From FEN-727 sp036508635 (GTDB lineage Bacteria; Actinomycetota; Geothermincolia; Fen-727; Anoxymicrobiaceae): a stretch of DNA of 15,732 nucleotides. Of the stretch, positions 1 to 6,233 are shown piece after piece. The translations under genes and the position numbers were made by a program. Within the stretch, counting starts at the first letter, position 1. Every line of letters begins with the position of its first letter. Under the pieces are notes generated by a model. That model was given only the letters and a program-made list of their open reading frames with translations. It made no database searches and was not told where the DNA came from. The stretch covers positions 1 to 15,732 of the forward strand of contig DATCGY010000023.1 in assembly GCA_036508635.1 (NCBI GenBank). The letters run 5' to 3'.

Positions 1-325
1 CGATCATCAGCAGCACGCCATAGGTGTACCTGCGCTCCTTGTTCTTGAGCGCTGGGGAAACAAACCCGAGAATCTCAAAAAGGACCACCGGGAGCACCAG
101 TATTATCGAGCCGAAGAGCGCCAGCTTGAACCTGACGAGGAACGGCTCCATGGGTGTCATGTAGTTTAGTGTGAGAGCCCCGGCGGGCGCCTTGAGGATG
201 TTCAGGATGTCCCACGCGAAAAGCCATGCGACAGCGAACGCCACTATAAAAGCGATTGCGCTGACTATTAATCTGCGCCTGAGTTCCTCCAGATGCTGGA
301 GGTAGGTCATATGGCCTTCTGCCAC
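1..325 (-). CDS. tatC: Sec-independent protein translocase TatC (N-terminal part, cut by window edge)
   Basis: TatC is the polytopic inner-membrane receptor that binds twin-arginine signal peptides and, with TatA, exports folded proteins. My reverse-strand translation gives 108 codons. It shows the family N-terminal signature HLEELRRRL, whose glutamates contribute to signal-peptide recognition, then a first membrane helix at about residues 17-38. A periplasmic loop and a second helix at about 72-90 follow, then FVSPALKNKERR, the conserved cytoplasmic-loop F..P.L...E motif. I chose the GTG at 325 because an AGGGGAG ribosome site lies about 6 nt upstream; an in-frame ATG at 310 is the alternative. 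The gene starts 19 bp after the tatA stop, so the two are probably co-transcribed. The gene continues beyond base 1, so the later helices cannot be checked. Confidence 0.95.
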   Translation of the reverse strand, partial: MAEGHMTYLQHLEELRRRLIVSAIAFIVAFAVAWLFAWDILNILKAPAGALTLNYMTPMEPFLVRFKLALFGSIILVLPVVLFEILGFVSPALKNKERRYTYGVLLMI

Positions 326-344
326 TGAGTTCTCCCCTGGGAGA

Positions 345-545
345 CTATTCCTTGGGAGCCTCCGTCGGCGTGTCGGGCGTTTCGAGACTCTTGGTCACTT
401 CTTCGTGCACTTTGTCGGTGGATTCGCGGAAAGCCCTGAGCGCCTGGCCTACCGATTGTCCAACCTTGGGAAGCCTCGAAGGCCCAAAGATCACCAGCGC
501 GATGATCAGGATGACTATCAGTTCTGTTGGCCCTAGTCCAAACAT
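345..545 (-). CDS. tatA: Twin-arginine translocase subunit TatA/TatE family
   Basis: This 66-residue protein is the pore-forming or membrane-weakening Tat subunit that oligomerises around TatC. It has a short N-terminus (MFGLGPTEL), one membrane helix at about residues 8-20, the family-typical FGPSRLPKVG hinge at about 20-29, an amphipathic helix to about residue 45, and a charged, proline-rich C-terminal tail. The frame is open upstream, but the ATG at 545 gives the expected TatA N-terminus and has an AGGGGC ribosome site about 7 nt before it. It lies immediately upstream of tatC. No separate TatB is seen here, so this may be a minimal TatA-TatC system in which one protein covers both roles; a tatB elsewhere is not excluded. 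Confidence 0.95.
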   Translation of the reverse strand: MFGLGPTELIVILIIALVIFGPSRLPKVGQSVGQALRAFRESTDKVHEEVTKSLETPDTPTEAPKE

Positions 546-590
546 CTCTTGCCCCTTTTTTCGGAGAGTTTTTCGCCGAACTGTCTTGAT

Positions 591-617
591 GTTATAGGTG
601 GCTTTCACCAGTGTCAA
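591..617 (-). promoter_or_regulatory. Candidate sigma-70-type promoter for tatA-tatC
   Basis: On the minus strand there is a perfect -35 hexamer TTGACA (612-617) and a -10 hexamer TATAAC (591-596, five of six matches). The 15 bp spacer is shorter than ideal. It would give a leader of about 40 nt before the tatA ATG at 545. Confidence 0.6.
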
Positions 618-675
618 TCGAATCATGCGGGACCCGAAAGTCCTTTCCCGCCTTGTCCTTTCAGACCGAGTGTGC

Positions 676-705
676 TTGACCCGACCCGGGTTGGTGTGCG
701 ATTTT
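676..705 (+). promoter_or_regulatory. Weak candidate promoter for the SDR gene
   Basis: TTGACC (676-681) and GATTTT (700-705) are separated by 18 bp, with TGC directly before the -10, as in extended -10 promoters. The -10 matches only three of six positions. It overlaps the inverted repeat at 697-716. Confidence 0.3.
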
Positions 706-716
706 TGTCAATCGCA
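697..716. promoter_or_regulatory. Perfect 7-bp inverted repeat, possible operator
   Basis: TGCGATT (697-703) and AATCGCA (710-716) are perfect inverted arms around a 6 bp centre. They cover the putative -10 of the SDR gene at 751, which is where a repressor site would lie. They could equally form a small hairpin in the leader. The half-site TGTCAATCG (707-714 with its preceding T) also occurs at 612-620 over the tatA -35. Confidence 0.35.
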
Positions 717-750
717 GGACAAAGTTCTTTTGGGACAAAGGGAGGTCCAG

Positions 751-1965
751 GTGAAAGTAGATGTGGTCACCGGCGCATGCGGGTTTGCGGGAAACTACGT
801 GGTCAAGCACCTGCTGGAAAAAGGCCGAAAAGTCAGGGCGACTGACCTTGCGCATGCGTACTCGTCGCCACAATCCGTTGAGTTCCGGGAGATTCTGGAT
901 ATTGACTACGACCGGGACGGGGTGGAGTGGGTCCCATCGGACCTGACGAAGCGCGAGACACTTGACGCCCTGTTCGAGGGCGATGTGGGCACCCTGTTCC
1001 ACACCGCGTCACTCTACGACTACTCCGCTCCATGGGAGATGCTCGAGAAAGTCAACATCGGGGGTGTGACCAACCTCCTCGATGCCGCGATGGACGGCGG
1101 CATAGAGAGGATGATCCACTGGTCGACCTGCGGCGTCTTCGGGCACTCCAACTTCCCGGCACAGTACATCGATGGCAGGCCATGGCTTCCGATGGCGGAG
1201 TTCATCTGGAACGTCCTCATCAGGCCGTGGGAGAAAGAAGGCAAGTACACGCGCCCCGCTCGCAAGCAGACGAACCAGCCCATGACCGAGGACCGCTCGA
1301 ACCCGAAGAACACGCCTGGCCTTGAGCCTGTCGGAACGCGCTTCAGCAACGAGTACAGCCGGTCGAAGTGGCTGCAGGAGCAGATCGTCTGGAGATATCA
1401 CAGGGAAAAAGGCCTGCCCGTCACGGTAGTCAGACCGGCCCCCATCTACGGTCCCGGGACCACCTACGGAGCGACCGGGCTCGTTATCGCAATAGCCGAG
1501 GGCATTCTCCCGTTCTACCCCGCCTCGAGCAAGTTCCTGCTTTTCGGAGGTAACGTACACGCACGCGACATTGCGCGCTCCGCGGTCTTCCTCTCGGAGA
1601 CGCCCGAGTCGATAGGCGAAGATTATAACGTCGCCGACAGCTACCTCCAGACACACAGGGAGGCCATCGAATCCACGGTCAGGCTCCTCGGCAGGCGCGT
1701 GCACTTCTTCCCGTTCCCCATCTCCTGGTGGCAGAAGCTGGTGCTCGGCATGGCGATCAGTGCGAGCTGGTTCGAAAAGAAGTTCCCCGGGCGCTATACC
1801 CGCACCCGCATCCTCGACCTCGGACAGATCGATTACCTGACCATGGGCATCTGGATAAGCAACAAGAAGATCACCGACCTCGGCTTCGAGTTCGAGTACG
1901 CCGACTTCAACAAAGGCCTTGCCGAAACCGTATCCTGGCTCATCCTCAACGGCAAGATACTCTAA
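751..1965 (+). CDS. NAD(P)-dependent epimerase/dehydratase, extended SDR (3-beta-HSD-like)
   Basis: The product is a 404-residue cytoplasmic Rossmann enzyme of the extended short-chain dehydrogenase/reductase family. It opens with the nucleotide-binding motif TGACGFAG (residues 7-14), has a Ser/Thr pair in HWSTCGVFG (125-126), and has the catalytic tyrosine-lysine pair in YSRSK (Y202, K206). RPAPIYGPG follows, as usual for epimerases and 3-beta-hydroxysteroid dehydrogenase-like members. Between the Ser/Thr and the YxxxK there are about 75 residues, far more than the usual roughly 25, so a lid-like insertion rich in Trp, Pro and Arg is present. The frame is open back to 598, but the GTG at 751 is preferred: it has a GGGAGG ribosome site 5 nt upstream and begins just before the first Rossmann strand. 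The substrate cannot be told from sequence; sugar nucleotide, sterol-like and terpenoid substrates are all possible. Confidence 0.88.
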   Translation: MKVDVVTGACGFAGNYVVKHLLEKGRKVRATDLAHAYSSPQSVEFREILDIDYDRDGVEWVPSDLTKRETLDALFEGDVGTLFHTASLYDYSAPWEMLEKVNIGGVTNLLDAAMDGGIERMIHWSTCGVFGHSNFPAQYIDGRPWLPMAEFIWNVLIRPWEKEGKYTRPARKQTNQPMTEDRSNPKNTPGLEPVGTRFSNEYSRSKWLQEQIVWRYHREKGLPVTVVRPAPIYGPGTTYGATGLVIAIAEGILPFYPASSKFLLFGGNVHARDIARSAVFLSETPESIGEDYNVADSYLQTHREAIESTVRLLGRRVHFFPFPISWWQKLVLGMAISASWFEKKFPGRYTRTRILDLGQIDYLTMGIWISNKKITDLGFEFEYADFNKGLAETVSWLILNGKIL

Positions 1966-1984
1966 GACCCGGCGTCACCGAGGT

Positions 1985-2062
1985 GGGGTCAGGTCTTTCA
2001 TTGTTTACTGTTGTCCTCTGCTCCAGATTAACGTGGCAGTAAACAATAAAAGACCTGACCCC
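1985..2062. repeat. Palindromic REP/MITE-like element between convergent genes
   Basis: A 26-bp left arm (1985-2010, beginning GGGGTCAGGTCTTTCATTG) and a 26-bp right arm (2037-2062, ending AAGACCTGACCCC) are inverted copies. They differ at one base and are separated by a 26-nt loop. On the minus strand that mismatch becomes a G-U pair, so leftward RNA would fold fully. The GGGGTCAGGTCTT end resembles, from memory, REP-type palindromes mobilised by single-strand Y1 transposases (RAYT/TnpA-REP) in many bacteria; no transposase is in the window. It sits exactly between the convergent SDR and VWA genes and probably also acts as a bidirectional transcription stop. Confidence 0.8.
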
Positions 2063-2066
2063 CGTT

Positions 2067-3482
2067 TCAAGCTCGCTTGTAGACGAAGTCGGCGAGTTGC
2101 CTGAGGTTGCGGCATTCGGTGACTTCTTTACAGGTGGATTCGTACTCGCTCATAATGCTGTCGCCGGTGTCCCAGCGGCTGTTGGGTTCTGGATTCAACC
2201 AGTATATGGCGCGCGCCCTGTCGGAGATGCGCTCGAGCGCCCATGCCCTTGGGTCCTTGGCGTTGTTGCGCGCGTCCGAGAGGATGAGAACGGTCGAGCG
2301 CGGCGTGAGCTCGGCGACAAACTCCTTGTAGAACAGCTCCAGAGCGCGGCCGACGTCGCTGTGCCCGTCACCGTCCACTAGAACCCCCTCGCGGTAAACG
2401 CGCTCGATGGCTTCGTCGACCTCGCAGAGGTGGAACAGTTCCGTGACCTCGTCGACCCTGTCTATGAAAGCGAAGCTCCTGACCGCCTTGAACTGCTGGT
2501 GAAGGCTGTAGACGAGCTGAAGGGTGAAAGTGCTGAACGTACGGACCGAACCGGACACATCGCAGAGGATGAACAGCTCGGGTTTGGCGGGGGTGCGTTT
2601 CTTGTGCTTGACGTCCATGGGAACGCCACCGCTCGATATGCTGTGCCTGAGCGTGTTTCGCACGTCAACCTTGCCGCGCCTGCCCTCGCTCTGCCTCCTG
2701 GCGATCCTCGCGGCCAGCTTGCGCGCGAGCACGGGCAGCACCCGCCTCATGTCTTCCACCTGCCGGAGGGACGCGCTCGAGAACTCGATCTCCTCGGGCC
2801 TGAGCGGCACCTTTCGAACGGGCCGTACGGCTTCCTCACCCCGTTCGGCGATAAGGCGTCTCCTTATCTCGCGATCGAGCGCGGCGCGGAATAACTCGAG
2901 CCTCTCGTTGAGCTCCTCGAGTGCCAGCACCGGTGGCATCTGGGGCGTCAGGTCGCCCTCGGATGCCATCTCGCGAAGCTGCTCGGAGAGCTTGCCGAAC
3001 TTAAGCATTTCCATGCCTCGAAACATGTAGTACCCGGAGCCCGCCATGAACGCCAGAGGTCTCGACCCCCTCCCGAAGCCTCCCTCCATGTTGCCGATCG
3101 CCTCAGCCGCCATGCGCGCGAGAGCGGCGATCTCGTCCGGGGTTCCGGACGCAAGGGCCTCCGCGAGCATCTCCGTGAGCTCTTCGGGCGTAAGCGGGAC
3201 GGAAGACGTGTCCTCGGCACTCTCAGCATCATCTTTGCTCTCCTCCGCGCCGAGCATCGCTGCCACGCCGAGGAAGTACTCGTCGAAAACGGCGTCAAAA
3301 ACCGGATAGTCCGTTTCGTTCTTGACCAGGGTCGCGCGGAGAGCAGAGTGGAACATCGCCGCCGTATCGAGGGGGACGACCTTGAGCGCCTCGCACGCGT
3401 CCATGCTCTCGGCGAGCGATACGTGCATACCGGCGGCCCTGAGCCGGCCAATAAAATCAACTACTCTTTCGTCTACCTGCAT
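2067..3482 (-). CDS. CoxE-like VWA domain-containing protein
   Basis: This 471-residue protein belongs to the VWA/CoxE-like family, which works with MoxR-type AAA+ ATPases to insert metals or activate and assemble client enzymes. The N-terminal half is helical with an acidic, low-complexity stretch at about 80-95. The C-terminal VWA domain starts near residue 300 with the metal-ion-dependent adhesion site DVSGS (D308, S310, S312). The third MIDAS position is GHSD (S375) where many relatives have Thr, and the later Asp is in LSDARNN (D403). The ATG at 3482 has a GAGGG ribosome site 7-8 nt upstream. It follows the MoxR gene by 17 bp, the classic MoxR-VWA pairing. The gene ends four bases from the palindrome at 1985-2062. 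No CO dehydrogenase genes are seen, so the client is unknown. Confidence 0.9.
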   Translation of the reverse strand: MQVDERVVDFIGRLRAAGMHVSLAESMDACEALKVVPLDTAAMFHSALRATLVKNETDYPVFDAVFDEYFLGVAAMLGAEESKDDAESAEDTSSVPLTPEELTEMLAEALASGTPDEIAALARMAAEAIGNMEGGFGRGSRPLAFMAGSGYYMFRGMEMLKFGKLSEQLREMASEGDLTPQMPPVLALEELNERLELFRAALDREIRRRLIAERGEEAVRPVRKVPLRPEEIEFSSASLRQVEDMRRVLPVLARKLAARIARRQSEGRRGKVDVRNTLRHSISSGGVPMDVKHKKRTPAKPELFILCDVSGSVRTFSTFTLQLVYSLHQQFKAVRSFAFIDRVDEVTELFHLCEVDEAIERVYREGVLVDGDGHSDVGRALELFYKEFVAELTPRSTVLILSDARNNAKDPRAWALERISDRARAIYWLNPEPNSRWDTGDSIMSEYESTCKEVTECRNLRQLADFVYKRA

Positions 3483-3499
3483 GGTCGGTCCCTCGCGCC

Positions 3500-4393
3500 T
3501 CAGTCCTGTGCCTGGCGTGCGAGCGCCTTAAGGTTTGCCTGCACTTTTTCGAGGTCTTTCTGCTCTTTGACAAGAAGGCTGAGCGTTTCGCTGATGAGGT
3601 TCTCGTCGACCACATCCCTGCCGAGCATCGCGAGCGCGGTCGCCCAGTCAAGGGTCTCCGAGATGCTTGGCACTTTCTTCAGGTCCATCTGCCTGATGTA
3701 TCTCACGACCGCAAGCACGCGCCGGGCGAGCTCCTCGTTGACGCCCGGTACCCTGAGCCTGATTATCTCGAGCTCCCTTGCCGCATCCGGGAAATCGATG
3801 TACAGGTACAGGCACCTCCGCCTCAAGGCCTCGGAAAGGTCGCGCGTACGGTTGGAGGTAAGGACAACGAACGGCAGGTGCGTAGCCTTGACCGTGCCGA
3901 GCTCGGGGATCGAGACCTGGAAATCGGAGAGCACCTCCAGGAGAAAAGCCTCGAACTCGACGTCGGCCTTATCGACCTCGTCGACCAGGAGTACGGACTG
4001 GTCCTGGTTGGTTATCGCTTTGAGCAGAGGTCTGGGAAGGAGGAACTCGTCGCTGAACAGGTCGTCTTCGAGCTGCTCCCACGATGTGCCCTCGCCCCGG
4101 TCCGCCTGGATCTTCAACAGTTGTTTCTTGTAGTTCCACTCGTATAGCGCCTTGGCCTCATCGAGCCCCTCGTAACACTGGAGCCTGATAAGGGGCATGT
4201 CGGTGAACCGGCTGTAAGCCTTTGCCAGGTCGGTCTTGCCGACGCCCGCCGGGCCCTCGGCCAGTATCGGTTTGTTGAGCCGTCCGGCGAGGTAGAGCGC
4301 GGTCGCGATGGAATCGTCACAGAGGTAGTCGGCGCCCTTCATCCCGGCCTTGATGTGTTCTATGCTGTCAGTTCCAGTGACGTCTGCCGTCAT
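3500..4393 (-). CDS. MoxR-family AAA+ ATPase (CoxD-like)
   Basis: The product is a 297-residue cytoplasmic AAA+ ATPase of the MoxR/CoxD group, which remodels client enzymes together with a VWA partner. It has Walker A GPAGVGKT (47-54), Walker B LLVDEVD (135-141), sensor-1 asparagine in LTSNRTRD (N181) and an arginine-finger region EALRRRC (about 188-194). The helical lid follows. Its length is typical for the family. The ATG at 4393 has an AAGGTGG ribosome site about 8 nt upstream. It lies 58 bp after the flavoprotein gene, a gap that holds a strong hairpin (4429-4453), and 17 bp before the VWA gene. The MoxR assignment is firm; the CoxD-like label rests on the CoxE-type partner, and no molybdenum enzyme is nearby. 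Confidence 0.92.
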   Translation of the reverse strand: MTADVTGTDSIEHIKAGMKGADYLCDDSIATALYLAGRLNKPILAEGPAGVGKTDLAKAYSRFTDMPLIRLQCYEGLDEAKALYEWNYKKQLLKIQADRGEGTSWEQLEDDLFSDEFLLPRPLLKAITNQDQSVLLVDEVDKADVEFEAFLLEVLSDFQVSIPELGTVKATHLPFVVLTSNRTRDLSEALRRRCLYLYIDFPDAARELEIIRLRVPGVNEELARRVLAVVRYIRQMDLKKVPSISETLDWATALAMLGRDVVDENLISETLSLLVKEQKDLEKVQANLKALARQAQD

Positions 4394-4428
4394 CGCTCAT
4401 CCACCTTCGTTTGTAGTTTTCGGCGTTC

Positions 4429-4453
4429 AGTGCGGCCGCGTTCCGGCGGCACT
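4429..4453 (-). terminator. Strong hairpin directly after the flavoprotein gene
   Basis: On the minus strand AGTGC pairs with GCACT and, after a single C-C mismatch, GCCG pairs with CGGC around a 5-nt loop. The stem begins inside the TAG stop codon at 4454-4452. There is no run of T after it, so it is not a canonical Rho-independent terminator. It may instead act as a partial terminator or an mRNA-stabilising or processing element between the flavoprotein and MoxR genes. Confidence 0.4.
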
Positions 4454-5102
4454 ACAGCAGCGCCTGTTTTCCGGCATCGAGCAAGGCCGCAAGCTCGCTG
4501 ACCCTGTAGGCGACCGAACGCGCCGATGCCATCCCGAGCTCGTCTTCCAGGACGAGCAACCTCTCGCCTTTCAGGGTTGCTCCCTTGCCCTCGAGGCTCG
4601 AGTACGCGGCGCCGCCGAGTACTCCTATGTCGGGAGTCGCAATCACCATGTTCAAGACCTGGAAAGCCGTAGTGACGGTGACCAGAGTCTGCTCGAGCCC
4701 GGCGTTCCTGAACCAGGCGACGGCGAGCGCTCCCCCGACCTTGTTCCTCATGGCTCCCCTGGTTATGTTGCCATGCACGAATACACGCAACCTGTCTATG
4801 AAGTCGGCCGTCGTGCCCGATAGCCTTCCGAAATGAACCGGCGTTGCGATAATCACACCGGAAGCCGCCATCAACTCGGGATAGATCCCGGTCATGCCGT
4901 CGTCCTGGAAGCAAAACCGGTCGGGCTCCTGTTTTCTTAGACACCAGTTGCATTGCCGGCAGGGATTTACCTCAATGGACGACAGGGAAAAGCGCCTGAT
5001 GTTAAAGCGGGGGTCTCCGTCGTACTCGCCTAGAGCGTGATCGAGAAGGGCTTCCACGTTGCCCCCCGGGATCAGGCTCCCGTTGATGGCGACGATCTTC
5101 AT
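4452..5102 (-). CDS. Flavodoxin-fold iron-sulfur flavoprotein (Isf-like NAD(P)H-dependent oxidoreductase)
   Basis: This 216-residue protein has the flavodoxin-like fold of the NADPH-dependent FMN reductase family. The FMN phosphate loop is visible as NGSLIPGGN (residues 7-15), and ATPVHFGRLSG (about 85-95) matches the second flavin loop. A compact cysteine cluster follows strand two: C48, C51, C54 and C64, i.e. CX2CX2CX9C. Isf proteins of methanogens and anaerobes carry CX2CX2CX4-7C here to hold a 4Fe-4S cluster, so a cluster next to FMN is likely although the last spacing is longer. Such proteins pass electrons between ferredoxin and small acceptors. The ATG at 5102 has a GGGAGGAG ribosome site about 9 nt upstream and a candidate promoter at 5165-5193. 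It leads the MoxR and VWA genes. Confidence 0.85.
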   Translation of the reverse strand: MKIVAINGSLIPGGNVEALLDHALGEYDGDPRFNIRRFSLSSIEVNPCRQCNWCLRKQEPDRFCFQDDGMTGIYPELMAASGVIIATPVHFGRLSGTTADFIDRLRVFVHGNITRGAMRNKVGGALAVAWFRNAGLEQTLVTVTTAFQVLNMVIATPDIGVLGGAAYSSLEGKGATLKGERLLVLEDELGMASARSVAYRVSELAALLDAGKQALL

Positions 5103-5164
5103 CTGCTGATACTCCTCCCGTGGAGATTCTCGAGGCTACGGTCCGTCCGTCTCGGCCATGCCAC

Positions 5165-5193
5165 ATTTTATGGTACAACCCCGGATGTGTCCG
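5165..5193 (-). promoter_or_regulatory. Candidate promoter for the flavoprotein-moxR-VWA unit
   Basis: On the minus strand CGGACA (5188-5193, four of six to consensus) and TAAAAT (5165-5170, five of six) are separated by exactly 17 bp. The leader to the ATG at 5102 would be about 55 nt. The 118-bp gap after the metallopeptidase gene supports a new transcription unit here. Confidence 0.5.
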
Positions 5194-5220
5194 TGGTGGC
5201 CCGGGCGGCAGGCTCCTGCG

Positions 5221-5607
5221 TCAGTAACCCAGCTCTCTGAGCCTCTCGTCGGGGATCCCGAAATGGTGTGCGATCTCGTGCAGTACAACCTTGCGGATCG
5301 TGTCTTGCAGATCCGCAGACGTCCGTTCGCAATACTCCTCGATGGGCTCCTTATATATGGATATGTTATCAGGAAGGACCAGCGAGTAGCCAATTCCGCG
5401 CCTGGAAGGCGGGACCCCGCTATAAAGCCCCAACAGCGTGTACCCCGGACCCGCGCCGGCGGATTGCAGCTCCTCGGGAGAGGGGCTGCGCCTCACAACT
5501 ACTCCCACGTTGCCTTGCTCGAGCTTGCTCGCAAAATCCTCCGGAAGGCCGTCGAGCACCCCGGCGACGGTTTTCTCGAACTGCTCCAGCGGCATCGAAG
5601 GCCTCAT
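5221..5607 (-). CDS. Zincin-like metallopeptidase family protein (Zincin_1/DUF1025-type)
   Basis: This is a small 128-residue predicted zinc peptidase. The C-terminal motif HEIAHHFGIPDERL gives HExxH (H110, E111, H114) followed by the G-I-x-D/E-x-x-L tail seen in the minimal-zincin family of roughly 120-residue proteins; D120 may be the third zinc ligand. No signal peptide or membrane segment is seen, so it is probably cytoplasmic. The chosen ATG at 5607 overlaps the VOC stop as ATGA, giving translational coupling, and has a GGAGAAG ribosome site about 8 nt upstream; an in-frame ATG at 5595 is possible. Substrates of this family are not established, and the label rests on the motif and on size. 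Confidence 0.85.
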   Translation of the reverse strand: MRPSMPLEQFEKTVAGVLDGLPEDFASKLEQGNVGVVVRRSPSPEELQSAGAGPGYTLLGLYSGVPPSRRGIGYSLVLPDNISIYKEPIEEYCERTSADLQDTIRKVVLHEIAHHFGIPDERLRELGY

Positions 5608-6149
5608 AGCCCAAGCTTCTCCTGGAGCCTGGTGCCCATGGTCAGGATAGGGGCCCACATCGGAAGGGCGATGCCCAGGAAGCTCACCTGTATGAACTCC
5701 ATGATGACGCCGCCAATGGGGGTGGTGTCGAGATATACGTACTCGACCGTGAGCCCGAGCTGCGCGATCTTTCCGTAGAGGAGGACCTCGATCCCGGTCC
5801 TTTCCGCCTCGGCGAGCCTCTCTTTGATGTTGCGCACAAAGAACCCGAGGTGGTGAAGGCCTTCACCTTTCTCCTTGAGAAAATCCGAGTACAGCGCGAT
5901 CTCCGCCAGCGGCTCGATCAGCTCGAGCTGCACGGAGCCGGCCTGGGCCATGGCCATTTTCGCCTGCATGTCTATGGCCTCTCCGCGAGCGACAGCCACA
6001 TCGGGAACGGCCTCGACGATGGACCAGGGCTGTATCCCGAAAGTCGACTTGAAGTAGTCGATGGTCTTATCGATGTCGTTCACTACGATGCCGACCTGAC
6101 CGAGCCTTGAAGCCTTGAGCGGGACGCCTTTCTTCCCCACTAGGATCAC
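5604..6149 (-). CDS. VOC-family (glyoxalase/methylmalonyl-CoA epimerase-like) protein
   Basis: The roughly 181-residue product has the vicinal-oxygen-chelate fold with two beta-alpha-beta-beta-beta modules, the layout of methylmalonyl-CoA epimerase and glyoxalase I. Possible metal ligands are Q18 in GQVGIVV (often His), E76 in QLELIEP, a histidine of LHHLGF (H99/H100) and E151 in IMEFIQ. These four positions fit a metal-bound enzyme with Gln at the first site. A hydrophobic C-terminal extension after residue 155 is not part of the basic fold. The frame opens at a GTG at 6176 without a ribosome site. I prefer the GTG at 6149 (GGAGG 5 nt upstream), with the GTG at 6140 a close alternative. It overlaps the metallopeptidase gene by 4 bp and lies 84 bp after the MBL gene. 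The substrate is uncertain. Confidence 0.82.
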   Translation of the reverse strand: MILVGKKGVPLKASRLGQVGIVVNDIDKTIDYFKSTFGIQPWSIVEAVPDVAVARGEAIDMQAKMAMAQAGSVQLELIEPLAEIALYSDFLKEKGEGLHHLGFFVRNIKERLAEAERTGIEVLLYGKIAQLGLTVEYVYLDTTPIGGVIMEFIQVSFLGIALPMWAPILTMGTRLQEKLGL

Positions 6150-6233
6150 CCCTTCCTCCAGAGCGGCGCCGGTCACACGGCGCCACGTACTTGCGTATCT
6201 ATCACATCTTCAACACGCGGAGCCGGATGCCTG

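Noticed and set aside
1009..1704. Minus-strand frame of 231 codons inside the SDR gene
   Set aside because: It lies antisense to the Rossmann enzyme, whose motifs are clear on the plus strand. It has no motif or ribosome site.
3348..4133. Plus-strand frame of 261 codons across the VWA and MoxR genes
   Set aside because: It spans two genes on the other strand, is Ser/Arg-rich and lacks recognisable domains, so it is a shadow frame.
2067..5102. CO dehydrogenase accessory cluster
   Set aside because: Only the MoxR and CoxE-like genes are present. No molybdenum hydroxylase, MobA or XdhC-type gene is in the window, so a CO dehydrogenase role is not supported.
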